Shown here in pieces: positions 45,151 to 54,255 of a stretch of DNA of 64,000 nt. Source of the DNA: JBEBSD01 sp040394475. GTDB taxonomy: Bacteria > Bacteroidota > Bacteroidia > Cytophagales > Spirosomataceae. A model generated the notes under the pieces. It saw only the letters and a list, made by a program, of their open reading frames with translations, had not been told where the DNA came from and made no database searches. The position numbers and the translations under genes are program-made. Where the stretch lies: NCBI GenBank assembly GCA_040394475.1, contig JBEBSD010000007.1, positions 71,295 to 135,294 of the forward strand, in the 5' to 3' direction. Position 1 is the first letter of the stretch; every line of letters starts with the position of its first letter.

Positions 45151-45732
45151 GTGTTCCGCACTTATCTTATCTACAAGCCTTTTGGAATGCTTTCACAGTT
45201 CAGCCGTGAAGGAGAAGCTCCTACATTGGCAGACCTCGACTATGTATTTCCAAAGGATGTGTACCCGGTAGGCCGCCTGGATGCCGACAGTGAAGGATTA
45301 CTGCTCCTCACCAATAATAATGCCCTTAAAACAAAACTGCTGGAACCACGGCAGCAACATCGGAAAACGTATTATGTACAGGTGGAAGGAATCATTACGC
45401 CGGAGGCCTGCCGTTTGTTGAACGAGGGAGTTCTGATTTCCGTAAACGGGAAAAAATACCAAACACTTCCTGCAAACTGTGAGCCGATAGCCGTTCCGGT
45501 GCTGCCGGCACGCAATCCGCCGGTCAGGTACCGGAAGGCAATCCCCGATACCTGGATGATGATTACGCTGACCGAAGGCAAGAACCGCCAGGTGAGACGT
45601 ATGACGGCTTCCGTTGGGTTCCCGACCTTACGCCTGGTACGTGTCGGGATTGGGGCGGTTTCCATAGGAGACATGCAGCCCGGCGCCGTGAAACAACTGC
45701 AGAATCATGAGATAAATGCCCTGCTGCTCTGA
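45151..45732 (+). CDS. rluE: 23S rRNA pseudouridine synthase (RsuA/RluE type)
   Basis: 193 residues from a GTG at 45151 (FRTYLIYKPFGMLSQF); a CTG upstream would start inside the ftsZ terminator. The catalytic stretch VGRLDADSEGLLLLTNN carries the conserved Asp, and KTYYVQVEG and GKNRQVRRMTA are typical of the family. It lacks an S4 domain, like RluE, which makes pseudouridine at position 2457 of 23S rRNA. The exact target is inferred from this short layout. Confidence 0.85.
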   Translation: MFRTYLIYKPFGMLSQFSREGEAPTLADLDYVFPKDVYPVGRLDADSEGLLLLTNNNALKTKLLEPRQQHRKTYYVQVEGIITPEACRLLNEGVLISVNGKKYQTLPANCEPIAVPVLPARNPPVRYRKAIPDTWMMITLTEGKNRQVRRMTASVGFPTLRLVRVGIGAVSIGDMQPGAVKQLQNHEINALLL

Positions 45733-45770
45733 GTTTCCGGTGCGTTACCGGTCTTGTCTGTTACTAAATG

Positions 45771-45810
45771 ATTTTGAAATATGCGGGAATATTTTGAAAT
45801 ATGAGGGAAT
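45771..45810. repeat. 20-bp tandem duplication
   Basis: ATTTTGAAATATGCGGGAAT (45771-45790) is followed directly by the same 20 bases with one change (C to A). It lies between the pseudouridine synthase and the LuxR-type gene. Its period is not a multiple of 7. Confidence 0.95.
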
Positions 45811-45940
45811 AACTGGCTATTTTTTATAAGAACATTTGGATACCGTTTCGTGTATTTCTACTTTTATTCACAGGTTATTCTTATTGTTTGCCATCCTTTG
45901 TCAGAGGATACTATAAATTGGAAATATAAACACTATTCGA

Positions 45941-46249
45941 ATGAAAAAAAGGGAAATTTTAACTGGATTTCTAGCGCCTCCGGGATTATCCAAAGCGAAA
46001 CTGGCGAAGTTACGCCAACGGGAATGGGATGTTTTGTTACTCGTAACAGAGGGAATAGATACAACCGGAATAGCGGATCGTCTATGCATGACATCAAAAA
46101 GTGTTCACAATTATAGAAACCGGATTGCTTCCAAGCTTTCCTTAAAAGGAAAGGGAATTTTAGGACGTTTTACTTCTGAAAATCGCGGTGAACTGCTGGC
46201 ATTTTACGCGATGTTGCAAGGGATTGATTCCATCATGAACGTACGGTAG
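45941..46249 (+). CDS. Solo LuxR-type (GerE) HTH protein
   Basis: 102 residues made almost wholly of a LuxR C-terminal-type helix-turn-helix: LRQREWDVLLLVTEGIDTTGIADRL leads into the recognition helix in MTSKSVHNYRNRIASKL. No receiver or sensor domain precedes it. It probably binds DNA as a regulator, but its targets are unknown. It sits in AT-rich DNA at the edge of a gene-poor stretch, unlike the neighbouring housekeeping genes, so recent gain is possible. Confidence 0.75.
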   Translation: MKKREILTGFLAPPGLSKAKLAKLRQREWDVLLLVTEGIDTTGIADRLCMTSKSVHNYRNRIASKLSLKGKGILGRFTSENRGELLAFYAMLQGIDSIMNVR

Positions 46250-47825
46250 AAAATTAAAGTGATTACACGTTTATTCCGTCCGCGCCGGATAGTTCTACCC
46301 GGCAGAGCTGACTTCGTTACCACACGTTCTTACCGGTAGACTCTGTTTTATCACGAAAATTCCGCCTTTGAGTACCCGGGAATGGGGCAGGGGCTAACGG
46401 ATCCTGAACCGTTGAATAGGAGCAGGGCCGTCAACGAATACCTTTGGTAACCGTGTCTATTTGGATAGGCATTTAGCAGCGAATGACAAAATAGCAGGTA
46501 GTTACGCAGTAATTTCTGACGTATGGAAAAGAGGAGATCAATCTAGAATGCTTTCTAGGTGTAAGCGTAAACTTAATTTCACAGTTGGGGTTAATAAAGT
46601 AGTATTCCTTTTTTAATATTTGATACCCTTCTTTTGAAAGTTTACCTAGAAATCATTCTATGGATATCTCCGTCTCCGCAACTTATTTCTAAAACTTCAT
46701 GACCGGATTTGATCAGCTTTACACATTCGATAAACGGGATTGCCTATTTTTTTTGTCGTGCACGCCTGCTCTCTGAAGTACCGAACCCTGTTGAGTTTTG
46801 ACGGTATTTTCCAATTTTTTCGAGTAAAGCAAGAAATACGTCGTGGAACATATCTTCGGCCTCGTCTGTATGATGGGCATACCGATAAGTTGTTGCTTAG
46901 TGTTTCATTTGATAGTTTTGTCTCATTTACAACCTTAGATAAATGCTTAGTTGATTTTACACGTCAATCATTCTGGCCCTGGTAACCGGCTTGTATCCAT
47001 AACTCTCAAACCGATGGTTACTTCCGGATATGTTTCCTGTTTATATAAACTTCTAAAAGACAAAAGGTGGCACAGATAGTCGACTATTTTTCGGCGGCGT
47101 GGGGAAGAATGGATAAACAACTCTGCGAATTTGAAAATCTGCTATACGCCTCAAAGCGACCCGCGCAGCCGTTTCCGGAGAGAAAGGGAATAGCAATGGT
47201 CTGTGAAGGTAGCTTGTGGAGATGGTTTGTGAAAACGGGGTGTAATAGGGTGAAAGCCGGGAAAACAAGTCTTTACAAGTGTTGCGCCTGATCCTTTTTT
47301 CCGGGACAACTCCGCCGTACTGTTTTTATGTTGTGTGTAAAGATAGCCGTAGCACGCGGCATCTTTTAATTTGGATAGCTATGGTAACGCGCGGATTATG
47401 TTGAAACGGAGCCCGGAATAATTGTGAAGCGGCGTGTGAAACAAATGGCGCGAATGCAGGTTTTAATTTCCAGCCGATTCCGCTTTTCCAAACTCTCAAT
47501 ACCTCATATTTTGAGGTAATAATAATTTGGTTTGTGCTTTTGAGGCTGATATATTTACAATGAAAAACAAGCAAATGCAAGTGTTACGTAAGGGGGATCT
47601 GATGGGAAATCTCTCCGGTTTCTGACGGGAATTTATAGACAAATCACTTGCCGGGCCAGACAATAGCAACGAACAAAACGATTGAAATGGATCCAACTAT
47701 ACACACACACCTGCTCCGCACGATTTCAGTGTCGGGTCCTTTCGGTTAGAGCGCGTAGAGCGGGGGGATAACGAGTGTATTAAACGATACGCAAAGAAAT
47801 CTCCCTTGCTTTATAGCTCACTTTA
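46250..47825. other. AT-rich, gene-poor region with a decayed sigma-factor fragment
   Basis: About 1.6 kb with no intact gene that can be supported. Base composition is more AT-rich than the flanks. It holds the sigma-factor relic at 46744-46896 and several short open frames without recognisable features, among them one of about 60 codons at 46413-46616 that lacks an ATG. Confidence 0.7.
46744..46896 (-). pseudogene. Fragment of an ECF-type sigma-70 factor (region 2)
   Basis: Minus-strand frame between stops encodes a peptide containing YRYAHHTDEAEDMFHDVFLA followed by LLEKIGKYR. This matches the sigma-70 region 2 pattern (RYxxxxxEAEDxxQDxFLxxxxKI), the core-binding and -10 recognition part. 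The upstream frame is closed by a TAA, and after KYR the sequence runs into unrelated residues and a TAG, so only about 40 residues are recognisable. It looks like a decayed gene. Confidence 0.55.
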
Positions 47826-48716
47826 TTAAAACCAGGTTAAATAGATGGTTCGCAGGCTGAGTCCGATAACCAGCAGCCCTACGATGAGCATCAGTGGGCG
47901 TCTCTTGATCCGGTTGACCAGCAACGCACCCATGGGAGCTGCAATGATCCCGCCAATAACGAGCCCCAGCACGACTTGCCAACTGCTCACGCCGATAAGG
48001 ATGAGGAACGTAATGCCACTGGCCAGCGTCACCCCGAATTCTGCCGCATTTACCGAGCCGATGGTATAGCGCGGGTCGCGCCCCTGTCCGAGTAGTGTAG
48101 AGGTTACAATAGGCCCCCATCCGCCGCCGCCTATAGAATCCATGAATCCGCCGACCAGCGCCAGGATACCGATTCGTTTCGTCTTATTCTTCTTGATGGT
48201 TTTGCTCAGGGCTTTTCTTAAAATGATAATCCCCAGGATAGCCATGTAAGCGGCCATGAAAGGTTTGATGACATCACCATCAATCACGTCAGACAACAGG
48301 TAAGCGCCTACTACGGCGCCAATGATACCTGGGATCAGAAGCGTTTTGAAGAGTTTTTTGTTGATATTCTTGAATTTGAAATGGGAAATGGCCGAAGCGC
48401 CCGTAGTGAAAATCTCGGCCACATGGACACTCGCACTGCTAATGGCCGGGGGAACCCCTAAAGAAAGCAAAAAAGAGGTAGAAGTGGCGCCATACGCCAT
48501 TCCCAATGCCCCGTCTACCAATTGGGCGCCCAATCCTACCAGCAGGTAAAAGAAGAAATCACTGGACAGGAATTCCGTTAAAGCAGCTGAATCAACTGTA
48601 AAATTCCTATTGATAAATAGGCCAGTTAGTGTTAATGCGATCACTATCAGAAAGAAGAGGACAAACCCCCGTATATACCCGTTTGATTTTAGAGCAGCTG
48701 TTTTGTTTTCAGACAT
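47826..48716 (-). CDS. TauE/SafE family sulfite/sulfoacetate exporter-like protein
   Basis: 296 residues with about eight membrane helices in two repeated halves: GLGAQLVDGALGMAYGATSTSFLLSLGVPP in the first and GGFMDSIGGGGWGPIVTSTLLGQG in the second. The family moves sulfur-containing organic anions out of the cell. No sulfur-metabolism gene is adjacent, so the substrate is unknown. It lies at the end of the AT-rich region and is transcribed toward it. Confidence 0.85.
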   Translation of the reverse strand: MSENKTAALKSNGYIRGFVLFFLIVIALTLTGLFINRNFTVDSAALTEFLSSDFFFYLLVGLGAQLVDGALGMAYGATSTSFLLSLGVPPAISSASVHVAEIFTTGASAISHFKFKNINKKLFKTLLIPGIIGAVVGAYLLSDVIDGDVIKPFMAAYMAILGIIILRKALSKTIKKNKTKRIGILALVGGFMDSIGGGGWGPIVTSTLLGQGRDPRYTIGSVNAAEFGVTLASGITFLILIGVSSWQVVLGLVIGGIIAAPMGALLVNRIKRRPLMLIVGLLVIGLSLRTIYLTWF

Positions 48717-48836
48717 TCCGGTGCGGTGTTACTGGCAATTGATTTTATGAGGCACAAATATATACAAACCATTTAATCTATAAAAGTAGTAGAGTATCTT
48801 TTTAAGGATTTAACCCTATTTAAACCGGACAGCTTT

Positions 48837-49337
48837 TCAGAATAGGGGTTTTAACAATGCAAGTATTTCCGGCACTTTTGTCTGATCCGACACCGTGAGA
48901 GTAGCTTGCCTGTAAAATGTTTGCCGCTGTCCGAGCTTTTTCAGCAGTTCCTCTTCCAGATCCACGCCCGACAGCAGCGGACGGTCGTCCTGATTGTGCC
49001 GGCGGATTCGCCGGGCAAGCTCTGCAACCGGGACATCGATAAAAATACTGATTCCCGAATGCCTTATAAATTCCATGTTGTCAAAAAAACAGGGAGTTCC
49101 TCCACCGGTGGCAATGAGCAGGCGCTGATCCGGTGGAATCGCATGCAGGAGCCTGCTTTCCACCTCCCTGAAATGAGCCTCGCCGAAACGGGTAAAGAGG
49201 GCCGGGATATCGAGTTGCTGATCAGCAACGATTTGCTGGTCGAGGTCGAGAAACTGATAAGCCAGCTGATGCGCCAGCAATTTTCCGAGCGTTGATTTCC
49301 CCGAGGAGGGCATTCCTATTAAAAAGATATTTCTCAT
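48837..49337 (-). CDS. aroK: Shikimate kinase
   Basis: 166 residues from the ATG at 49337 (MRNIFLIGMPSSGKSTLG); the longer open frame adds 50 residues that belong to the gene before it. Walker A GMPSSGKST, DLDQQI, RFGEAHFREVE and TGGGTPCF are the shikimate-binding and nucleotide motifs. Makes shikimate 3-phosphate in aromatic amino acid synthesis. The last gene of the DUF1599-BT_3928-aroK run, 13 bases after its predecessor. Confidence 0.95.
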   Translation of the reverse strand: MRNIFLIGMPSSGKSTLGKLLAHQLAYQFLDLDQQIVADQQLDIPALFTRFGEAHFREVESRLLHAIPPDQRLLIATGGGTPCFFDNMEFIRHSGISIFIDVPVAELARRIRRHNQDDRPLLSGVDLEEELLKKLGQRQTFYRQATLTVSDQTKVPEILALLKPLF

Positions 49338-49350
49338 CCCTGAAAAGGCA

Positions 49351-50445
49351 TTATTGGACAAGTTTGAGAACGGTAGCGCCATCCGGGGTGTCGTTGTAAT
49401 GCCATTTCCCTTTGACGATCCCATCCTGCAGGAGCCAGATTCCAGGATTGGACCGGGAAATGGTTTTGAGAACGGTGGCATCCGCAAAATAGTAGGGGAC
49501 CTCCAGCTGTTGTTCCCGTAGAAAGGCTTCTATGTCCTTACTGGCAGCTGACGTAAAGATCAGCGGCGTAACACCTCCGGTACCCGCTTCTTCGATGAGC
49601 TTACGGATGTCCGGGAAGGCCGCAGTGTTAATATCTTTCAGGTTTTTGACAATAACGATCAGGTTGGTCCCCTGAAGGCTCTGTTGTGTGAAATCCGTCG
49701 AGTCGTTCCAGACACGGTAATCTGTAATTTTGGGTTTCGCCTTGTCTTCATTAAGGCTGATCATGTCCTTATAGGTGTAAGTAGTATCACTTGGGTAGTG
49801 GTCAAACCGATAGGTTTTTCCGGCCTTTTCGAAAATATATTCAAACCGGTAGGGCTCCGAAGGCTTCATTTGTGCGGCGATGTCATTGCCTACTTTGTAA
49901 GGGAGCAAATCGAGGGGCGGGAAATGGGTGATGGCATAAAAAGCCAGCGCCAGCGAGCCGGTGGTAACAAGCGCCACAATCAGTCCGGTGGCCAGCGGTT
50001 TGATATGATGCTGGTAACGGATGATCAAGAGAATGAGCGCCAGCAATACGATGTCCTTAGTAAAGGAAGTCCAGGGTTTGAGTTTGATGGCATCTCCGAA
50101 GCAGCCGCAATCAGTTACTTTGTTGAAGTAGGCGGAATAGAAGGTAAGGAAGGAAAAGAAAAGAATGATCAATAACAGCAGGATGTTGGTTGTCCGGGGT
50201 TTGTAAGCGACCAAAAGGGCGACCCCCAGCACTACCTCGGCGACACACATGAACACCGAAAAATACAGGGCATAAGGGATCATTCCGCTAAAAAAATCGT
50301 GGAGGAACGGAAGATCCTGGGAAAAAACTTCAAAATACTCTTCAAATTTGATTTGAGTCCCTACCGGGTCGTTGAGTTTGATCAGACCGGAAAATATAAA
50401 AACAACACCAACCAGGTATCGGGCTATTTGCGACGCAATTTTCAT
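49351..50445 (-). CDS. BT_3928-type DoxX family membrane protein
   Basis: 364 residues. Four N-terminal membrane helices of the DoxX/MauE type (ARYLVGVVFIFSGLIKLNDP opens the domain; TDCGCFGDAIKL has a Cys pair in the loop), then a soluble C-terminal part of about 200 residues with a thioredoxin-like feel (PLIFTSAASKDIEAFLREQQ). Family found widely in Bacteroidota, often next to DUF1599 and folP genes as here; the function is unknown, perhaps redox or maturation of envelope proteins. 3 bases after DUF1599. Confidence 0.85.
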   Translation of the reverse strand: MKIASQIARYLVGVVFIFSGLIKLNDPVGTQIKFEEYFEVFSQDLPFLHDFFSGMIPYALYFSVFMCVAEVVLGVALLVAYKPRTTNILLLLIILFFSFLTFYSAYFNKVTDCGCFGDAIKLKPWTSFTKDIVLLALILLIIRYQHHIKPLATGLIVALVTTGSLALAFYAITHFPPLDLLPYKVGNDIAAQMKPSEPYRFEYIFEKAGKTYRFDHYPSDTTYTYKDMISLNEDKAKPKITDYRVWNDSTDFTQQSLQGTNLIVIVKNLKDINTAAFPDIRKLIEEAGTGGVTPLIFTSAASKDIEAFLREQQLEVPYYFADATVLKTISRSNPGIWLLQDGIVKGKWHYNDTPDGATVLKLVQ

Positions 50446-50448
50446 GGG

Positions 50449-51006
50449 CTATTGTTTGTGAAAAGCGGGTGCCTCCGGTCCCTCTTCCAGTTTAATAAGA
50501 CAAAATACGGAGTAATTAATGATATCCTGATAACCGGCCTTCACCCCTTCGGAAGCAAGTGTATATCCGTGGTTATCTTCAATTTGTTTGATACGCAAAA
50601 GTTTCATCAGGATAATATCGGTCATGGAACTGACACGCATCGACCGCCAGGCTTCTCCATAATCGTGGTTTTTGTTGAAGAGCAATTCCCTGACTTCGTC
50701 GGTTTGCTCCTGATAGCGGCCTGCCAGATCGTCCGGTTCTTCCGGAACGTCGCGGGCAGCGATCTGGATAAGCGCCATGACACAGTAATTGATAATTCCT
50801 ACGAATTCCGTTGGGATATCATCCTGCACCTTCTGGGTTCCTTTTTCCTGAATCGTACGGATCCGCTGTGCTTTGATAAAGATCTGATCGGTAATAGAAG
50901 GAAGTCTTAAAATACGCCAGGAAGTTCCGTAGTCATGGTTCTTCTTGCTGAATAGCTCCCGGCATTTTTCGATAATTTCCTGATAGGCGGTTTCAGTAGA
51001 TTTCAC
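50449..51006 (-). CDS. DUF1599 domain protein with internal duplication
   Basis: 185 residues. The KKNHDYGTSWRILR segment (about residues 21-34) recurs as NKNHDYGEAWRSMR (about residues 111-124), so the protein is two copies of the same unit. DUF1599 relates to the nucleotide modification-associated domain 1 group, but no activity is known. It is divergent from folP (67 bases apart) and heads an operon with the BT_3928-type gene and aroK. Confidence 0.88.
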   Translation of the reverse strand: MKSTETAYQEIIEKCRELFSKKNHDYGTSWRILRLPSITDQIFIKAQRIRTIQEKGTQKVQDDIPTEFVGIINYCVMALIQIAARDVPEEPDDLAGRYQEQTDEVRELLFNKNHDYGEAWRSMRVSSMTDIILMKLLRIKQIEDNHGYTLASEGVKAGYQDIINYSVFCLIKLEEGPEAPAFHKQ

Positions 51007-51073
51007 GTTATTTGTAATTCTGCGATACCCTCATGGCGGATATCTTCAGTTTTTGGCTTCTATAGAATAAATT

Positions 51074-51925
51074 GTGCGGCAAGTTACTAAAAAAACACTC
51101 AATATCAGGGGAGAATTGCTTGTTCTGGACAAGCCGGTAGTGATGGGGATATTAAACAGGACCCCGGATTCTTTTTTTTCATCCAGCCGGATTCATGAGA
51201 AAACCCTGGGTGAAATCAACGATCTGGCCGGTAAAATGCTGGAAGAAGGAGCGACCATGCTGGACATCGGGGGGTATTCGACCCGTCCCGGGGCCAGGTC
51301 TGTGTCGGAGCAGGAGGAGTCGGACCGGGTACTGCCGGTAGTGGAAGCGCTGGTTCGTGCCTACCCGAAGGCGGTACTGTCGGTCGATACGTTCCGGGCG
51401 GAAGTGGCGCGGCGGGCGGTGGGTGCGGGAGCGGCTATCGTAAACGATGTCTCGGGAGGAACGCTGGATCCGGAAATGGTTACAACCGTTGCGGAATTGG
51501 GAGTCCCTTATGTCCTGATGCACATGCGGGGAACACCGGATACGATGAACACCTTGACCACCTATGAGCGGTTGGCCGTCGATATTCTGAAGGATCTGCA
51601 GCAAAAGTTGTCGGAGCTGCGTAAGCAAGGGGTCGCCGATGTCATCATTGACCCGGGGTTTGGCTTTGCCAAAACCGCTGTCCAGAATTTTGAGCTGCTG
51701 CGGGAGTTGGAATTATTCCATATGCTGGACTGTCCGTTACTGGTGGGAATCTCCCGGAAGCGGATGATCTGGCAGTCACTGGGTATTACGGCAGATGCTG
51801 CACTTAACGGAACGACGGTGCTGAATACCATTGCACTCTGGCAGGGAGCGGCTATCGTAAGGGTGCACGACGTAAAAGAGGCACGGGAAGCGGTGGTGTT
51901 GGTAGAGGCGCTGCGCAACGGTTGA
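51074..51925 (+). CDS. folP: Dihydropteroate synthase
   Basis: 283 residues from a GTG start at 51074; no ATG occurs before the conserved MGILNRTPDSF. TIM-barrel enzyme joining p-aminobenzoate with hydroxymethyl-dihydropterin diphosphate in folate synthesis. DIGGYSTRPGA, MHMRGTPDTM, DPGFGFAKT and GISRKRMI are the substrate-binding motifs, all present. cdaA usually follows in related genomes; here a convergent MBL gene lies between. Confidence 0.95.
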   Translation: MRQVTKKTLNIRGELLVLDKPVVMGILNRTPDSFFSSSRIHEKTLGEINDLAGKMLEEGATMLDIGGYSTRPGARSVSEQEESDRVLPVVEALVRAYPKAVLSVDTFRAEVARRAVGAGAAIVNDVSGGTLDPEMVTTVAELGVPYVLMHMRGTPDTMNTLTTYERLAVDILKDLQQKLSELRKQGVADVIIDPGFGFAKTAVQNFELLRELELFHMLDCPLLVGISRKRMIWQSLGITADAALNGTTVLNTIALWQGAAIVRVHDVKEAREAVVLVEALRNG

Positions 51926-51935
51926 AAGCAGGAAA

Positions 51936-52631
51936 TTATACGGCTTTCCCAAATGTTGCCTGTAACCGTGCATTGGCGTTTGCCGTCAAGGGATTCCCAT
52001 GCCCGAAAACGGCTTTGTCAAAATCAAGAGCTGCTGCTTTTTGGATACTCCGGATTCCGACGGCCCGGTCTTCATAAACGGTACTGAGAGCGGGACCCAT
52101 GATATTGGCGCAGATGTCGCCGGCAATAAGTATCCCTTCATTCTGTACCAGGAGCGAAATGTGACCAAGGCTGTGACCGGGAGTATGTATTACTACTATA
52201 CCCCCGGCAATAGGAAGGACATCCTGATCGCAGAGGTATTCATCCACCGTAACAGCATCGACGCTGGTAGGGCTTCTTTTGATAAAGGTATTAAAAATAA
52301 GCCAGTTGAGTAGGCCTGGCGAGCGCGTACTGGGCAGGCGTCCCGTGAGGCCGCGCTGCAGCAGGAGTGCATCTTCCTGATGCGCGTATACCGGTATCTT
52401 AAGTGTCGTGCTTAGCGCAGCGGCACTGCCGGAATGATCGGGGTGAGCGTGTGTCAGAATAATTTGCCGGATATCGTCCGGGTTTTTTCCGACCTTCTTC
52501 AAGGCCCTGAAAATCTTTTCCTGGCCGTCAGGATAACCGGTATCTACCAGTGTCAGGCCGTTACTCTCTATGATAAATGCATTGACAGCCCCTAGTGATA
52601 GCTGATAAACGGAAGGCGAAACCTTTTTCAT
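51936..52631 (-). CDS. MBL-fold metallohydrolase
   Basis: 231 residues. The metal-binding HAHPDHSG motif (about residues 61-68) and later HTPGHSLGHIS (about residues 150-160) are the beta-lactamase-fold zinc ligands. Such small stand-alone members include glyoxalase II-like and other hydrolases; the substrate is unknown. It is convergent with folP (10 bases apart) and divergent from cdaA. Confidence 0.88.
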   Translation of the reverse strand: MKKVSPSVYQLSLGAVNAFIIESNGLTLVDTGYPDGQEKIFRALKKVGKNPDDIRQIILTHAHPDHSGSAAALSTTLKIPVYAHQEDALLLQRGLTGRLPSTRSPGLLNWLIFNTFIKRSPTSVDAVTVDEYLCDQDVLPIAGGIVVIHTPGHSLGHISLLVQNEGILIAGDICANIMGPALSTVYEDRAVGIRSIQKAAALDFDKAVFGHGNPLTANANARLQATFGKAV

Positions 52632-52882
52632 AAGCGGGCATTTTATTAAGCCAGGGAACCAGAATGAAGACGATAAGCAGTCGTCAGTGCGTTAAAGGTA
52701 AGAAAAAGTAGAAAATCTCGGGAAATAGTAGCAATATTGGCCCTGAAAATCAATAATTTTCGTACGGTAACCGGGCTTGATATTAAAGTGCTGGTAATCA
52801 ATTTCTTGTGGATTTGTAGGTAACTGATACGGAATTCCGCAAACACGAAAAAAGCGAAAAAACGAAAAATCAAGTATTATCC

Positions 52883-53704
52883 ATGAAAATAGGGTTTCTT
52901 ACAATTGATTGGACCGATATCCTGGATATAACCCTGGTATCCTTATTGCTGTACCAGGTCTACTACCTGGTAAGGGGGAGTATTGCGAGCCGGGTGTTTA
53001 CAGGCTATATGATGCTCTATATCTTTTACCTGATCATTAAGGGGTTGGGATTGGAGTTAATGACGGCCATTCTCCAGTATTTTATGGGAGTAGGAGCTGT
53101 TGCCCTGATCGTGATTTTCCAGCAGGAAATCAGGCGGTTTCTGCTCATTTTGGGAAAGTCGGCCATGTTTACCAATAACCGCTTTCTGGCACGGTTTTTC
53201 GGCGAGGCCGTCAATACAATGGAAACGGAAACCCTGAAAACGGTGGTGGAGGCTGCGAGGGCTATAGCGGCAGAATTTAACGGGGCATTAATTGTGGTCC
53301 GTAAAAGAGATGAGCTGGATAAATATGCGGAAACCGGCGTGATGCTTAATGCACTGGTATCCAAACCGCTGCTGATTGCTATTTTTAGCCAGTACAGTAA
53401 TCTAAACGAAGGGGCGGTGATCATTGCAGACGGCCGGATGGTGGCCGCTCATTGTGTATTACCCGTTATGGAAGGAAACGGTATCCCCGAAACGATAGGG
53501 TTCAGGCACCGCGCGGCTATGGGAATGAGCGATGCCACCGATGCTGCTGTGATTGTCATTTCCGAGCAAACCGGCAAAATCTCGCTGGCGATCAACTCCC
53601 GCCTGATCAGCAACCTGTCTGCCAGGGAAGCCGAGGTCCAGCTGAATGCCTATCTCAATGCCGACGAACGGCCTGCAACGGGTCAAAAATCATCTGCTAT
53701 CTGA
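52883..53704 (+). CDS. cdaA: Diadenylate cyclase CdaA-like, with altered DGA motif
   Basis: 273 residues. Three N-terminal membrane helices (ILDITLVSLLLYQVYYLVRG; ILQYFMGVGAVALIVIF) followed by a DAC domain. The RHR motif (FRHRAAMG, Arg208-His209-Arg210) is intact, but the catalytic DGA motif reads EGA (Glu176-Gly177-Ala178 in LNEGAVII), where homologues have LHDGA. The enzyme makes c-di-AMP, involved in osmotic and cell-wall control. With glutamate for aspartate the activity is uncertain. No cdaR-like gene is next to it. Confidence 0.88.
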   Translation: MKIGFLTIDWTDILDITLVSLLLYQVYYLVRGSIASRVFTGYMMLYIFYLIIKGLGLELMTAILQYFMGVGAVALIVIFQQEIRRFLLILGKSAMFTNNRFLARFFGEAVNTMETETLKTVVEAARAIAAEFNGALIVVRKRDELDKYAETGVMLNALVSKPLLIAIFSQYSNLNEGAVIIADGRMVAAHCVLPVMEGNGIPETIGFRHRAAMGMSDATDAAVIVISEQTGKISLAINSRLISNLSAREAEVQLNAYLNADERPATGQKSSAI

Positions 53705-53730
53705 GTAGGGAATAAATTTCTTTCGATCTC

Positions 53731-53762
53731 TTTGGAAAATAGGCGTTTATCTGGTAATTTTG
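53731..53762 (+). promoter_or_regulatory. Bacteroidota-type promoter for rpsF-rpsR-rplI
   Basis: TTTG at 53731-53734, 20 bases, then TAATTTTG at 53755-53762: both elements match the TTTG and TAnnTTTG consensus with normal spacing. The start of translation is 112 bases downstream. Confidence 0.7.
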
Positions 53763-53874
53763 CCCCCTCTTTTAGGAATCCCCCGGAACACAGGCGCTGC
53801 CGGCAGGCCGTTTGCTGCACTCCGGAAGGAGGACTTATAAGGAGGTAATTCTAACCAAATAAACTGTAAGTAGC

Positions 53875-54252
53875 ATGTCAAAACAGTATGAAACGGTGTT
53901 CATTTTAACTCCCGTCTTATCTGATGTACAGGTAAGGGACGCCGTTGACAAGTTCCGTACGATCCTGACCGAAAATGGTGGGGAAATCGTACACGAAGAG
54001 GACTGGGGATTGCGCAAACTGGCCTATCCCATTCAAAAGAAAAACTCCGGTTTTTACCACCTGCTGGAATTTTCAGCTCCGGGTGCAGCCATTGACGTGA
54101 TGGAAACAGAATTCCGTCGTGACGAACGTGTGATCCGTTTCTTAACGGTAGCATTAGACAAGCATGCCCTTGCCTACAACGAAAAAAGACGTAAAGGGCA
54201 GGTAGGTAGAAAGAAGGAAGTAACCGAGACAAAAACCGAATCTGAAGGATAA
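53875..54252 (+). CDS. rpsF: 30S ribosomal protein S6
   Basis: 125 residues, normal length. MSKQYETVFILTPVLSDVQV start, GGEIVHEEDWGLRKLAYPIQKK and FRRDERVIRFLTVAL segments are typical. Binds 16S rRNA with S18. First of the rpsF-rpsR-rplI operon. Confidence 0.97.
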   Translation: MSKQYETVFILTPVLSDVQVRDAVDKFRTILTENGGEIVHEEDWGLRKLAYPIQKKNSGFYHLLEFSAPGAAIDVMETEFRRDERVIRFLTVALDKHALAYNEKRRKGQVGRKKEVTETKTESEG

Positions 54253-54255
54253 GCT

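Noticed and set aside
47053..47700. Several 60-84 residue frames on both strands
   Set aside because: No motif or neighbour supports any of them; overlapping frames in AT-rich DNA.
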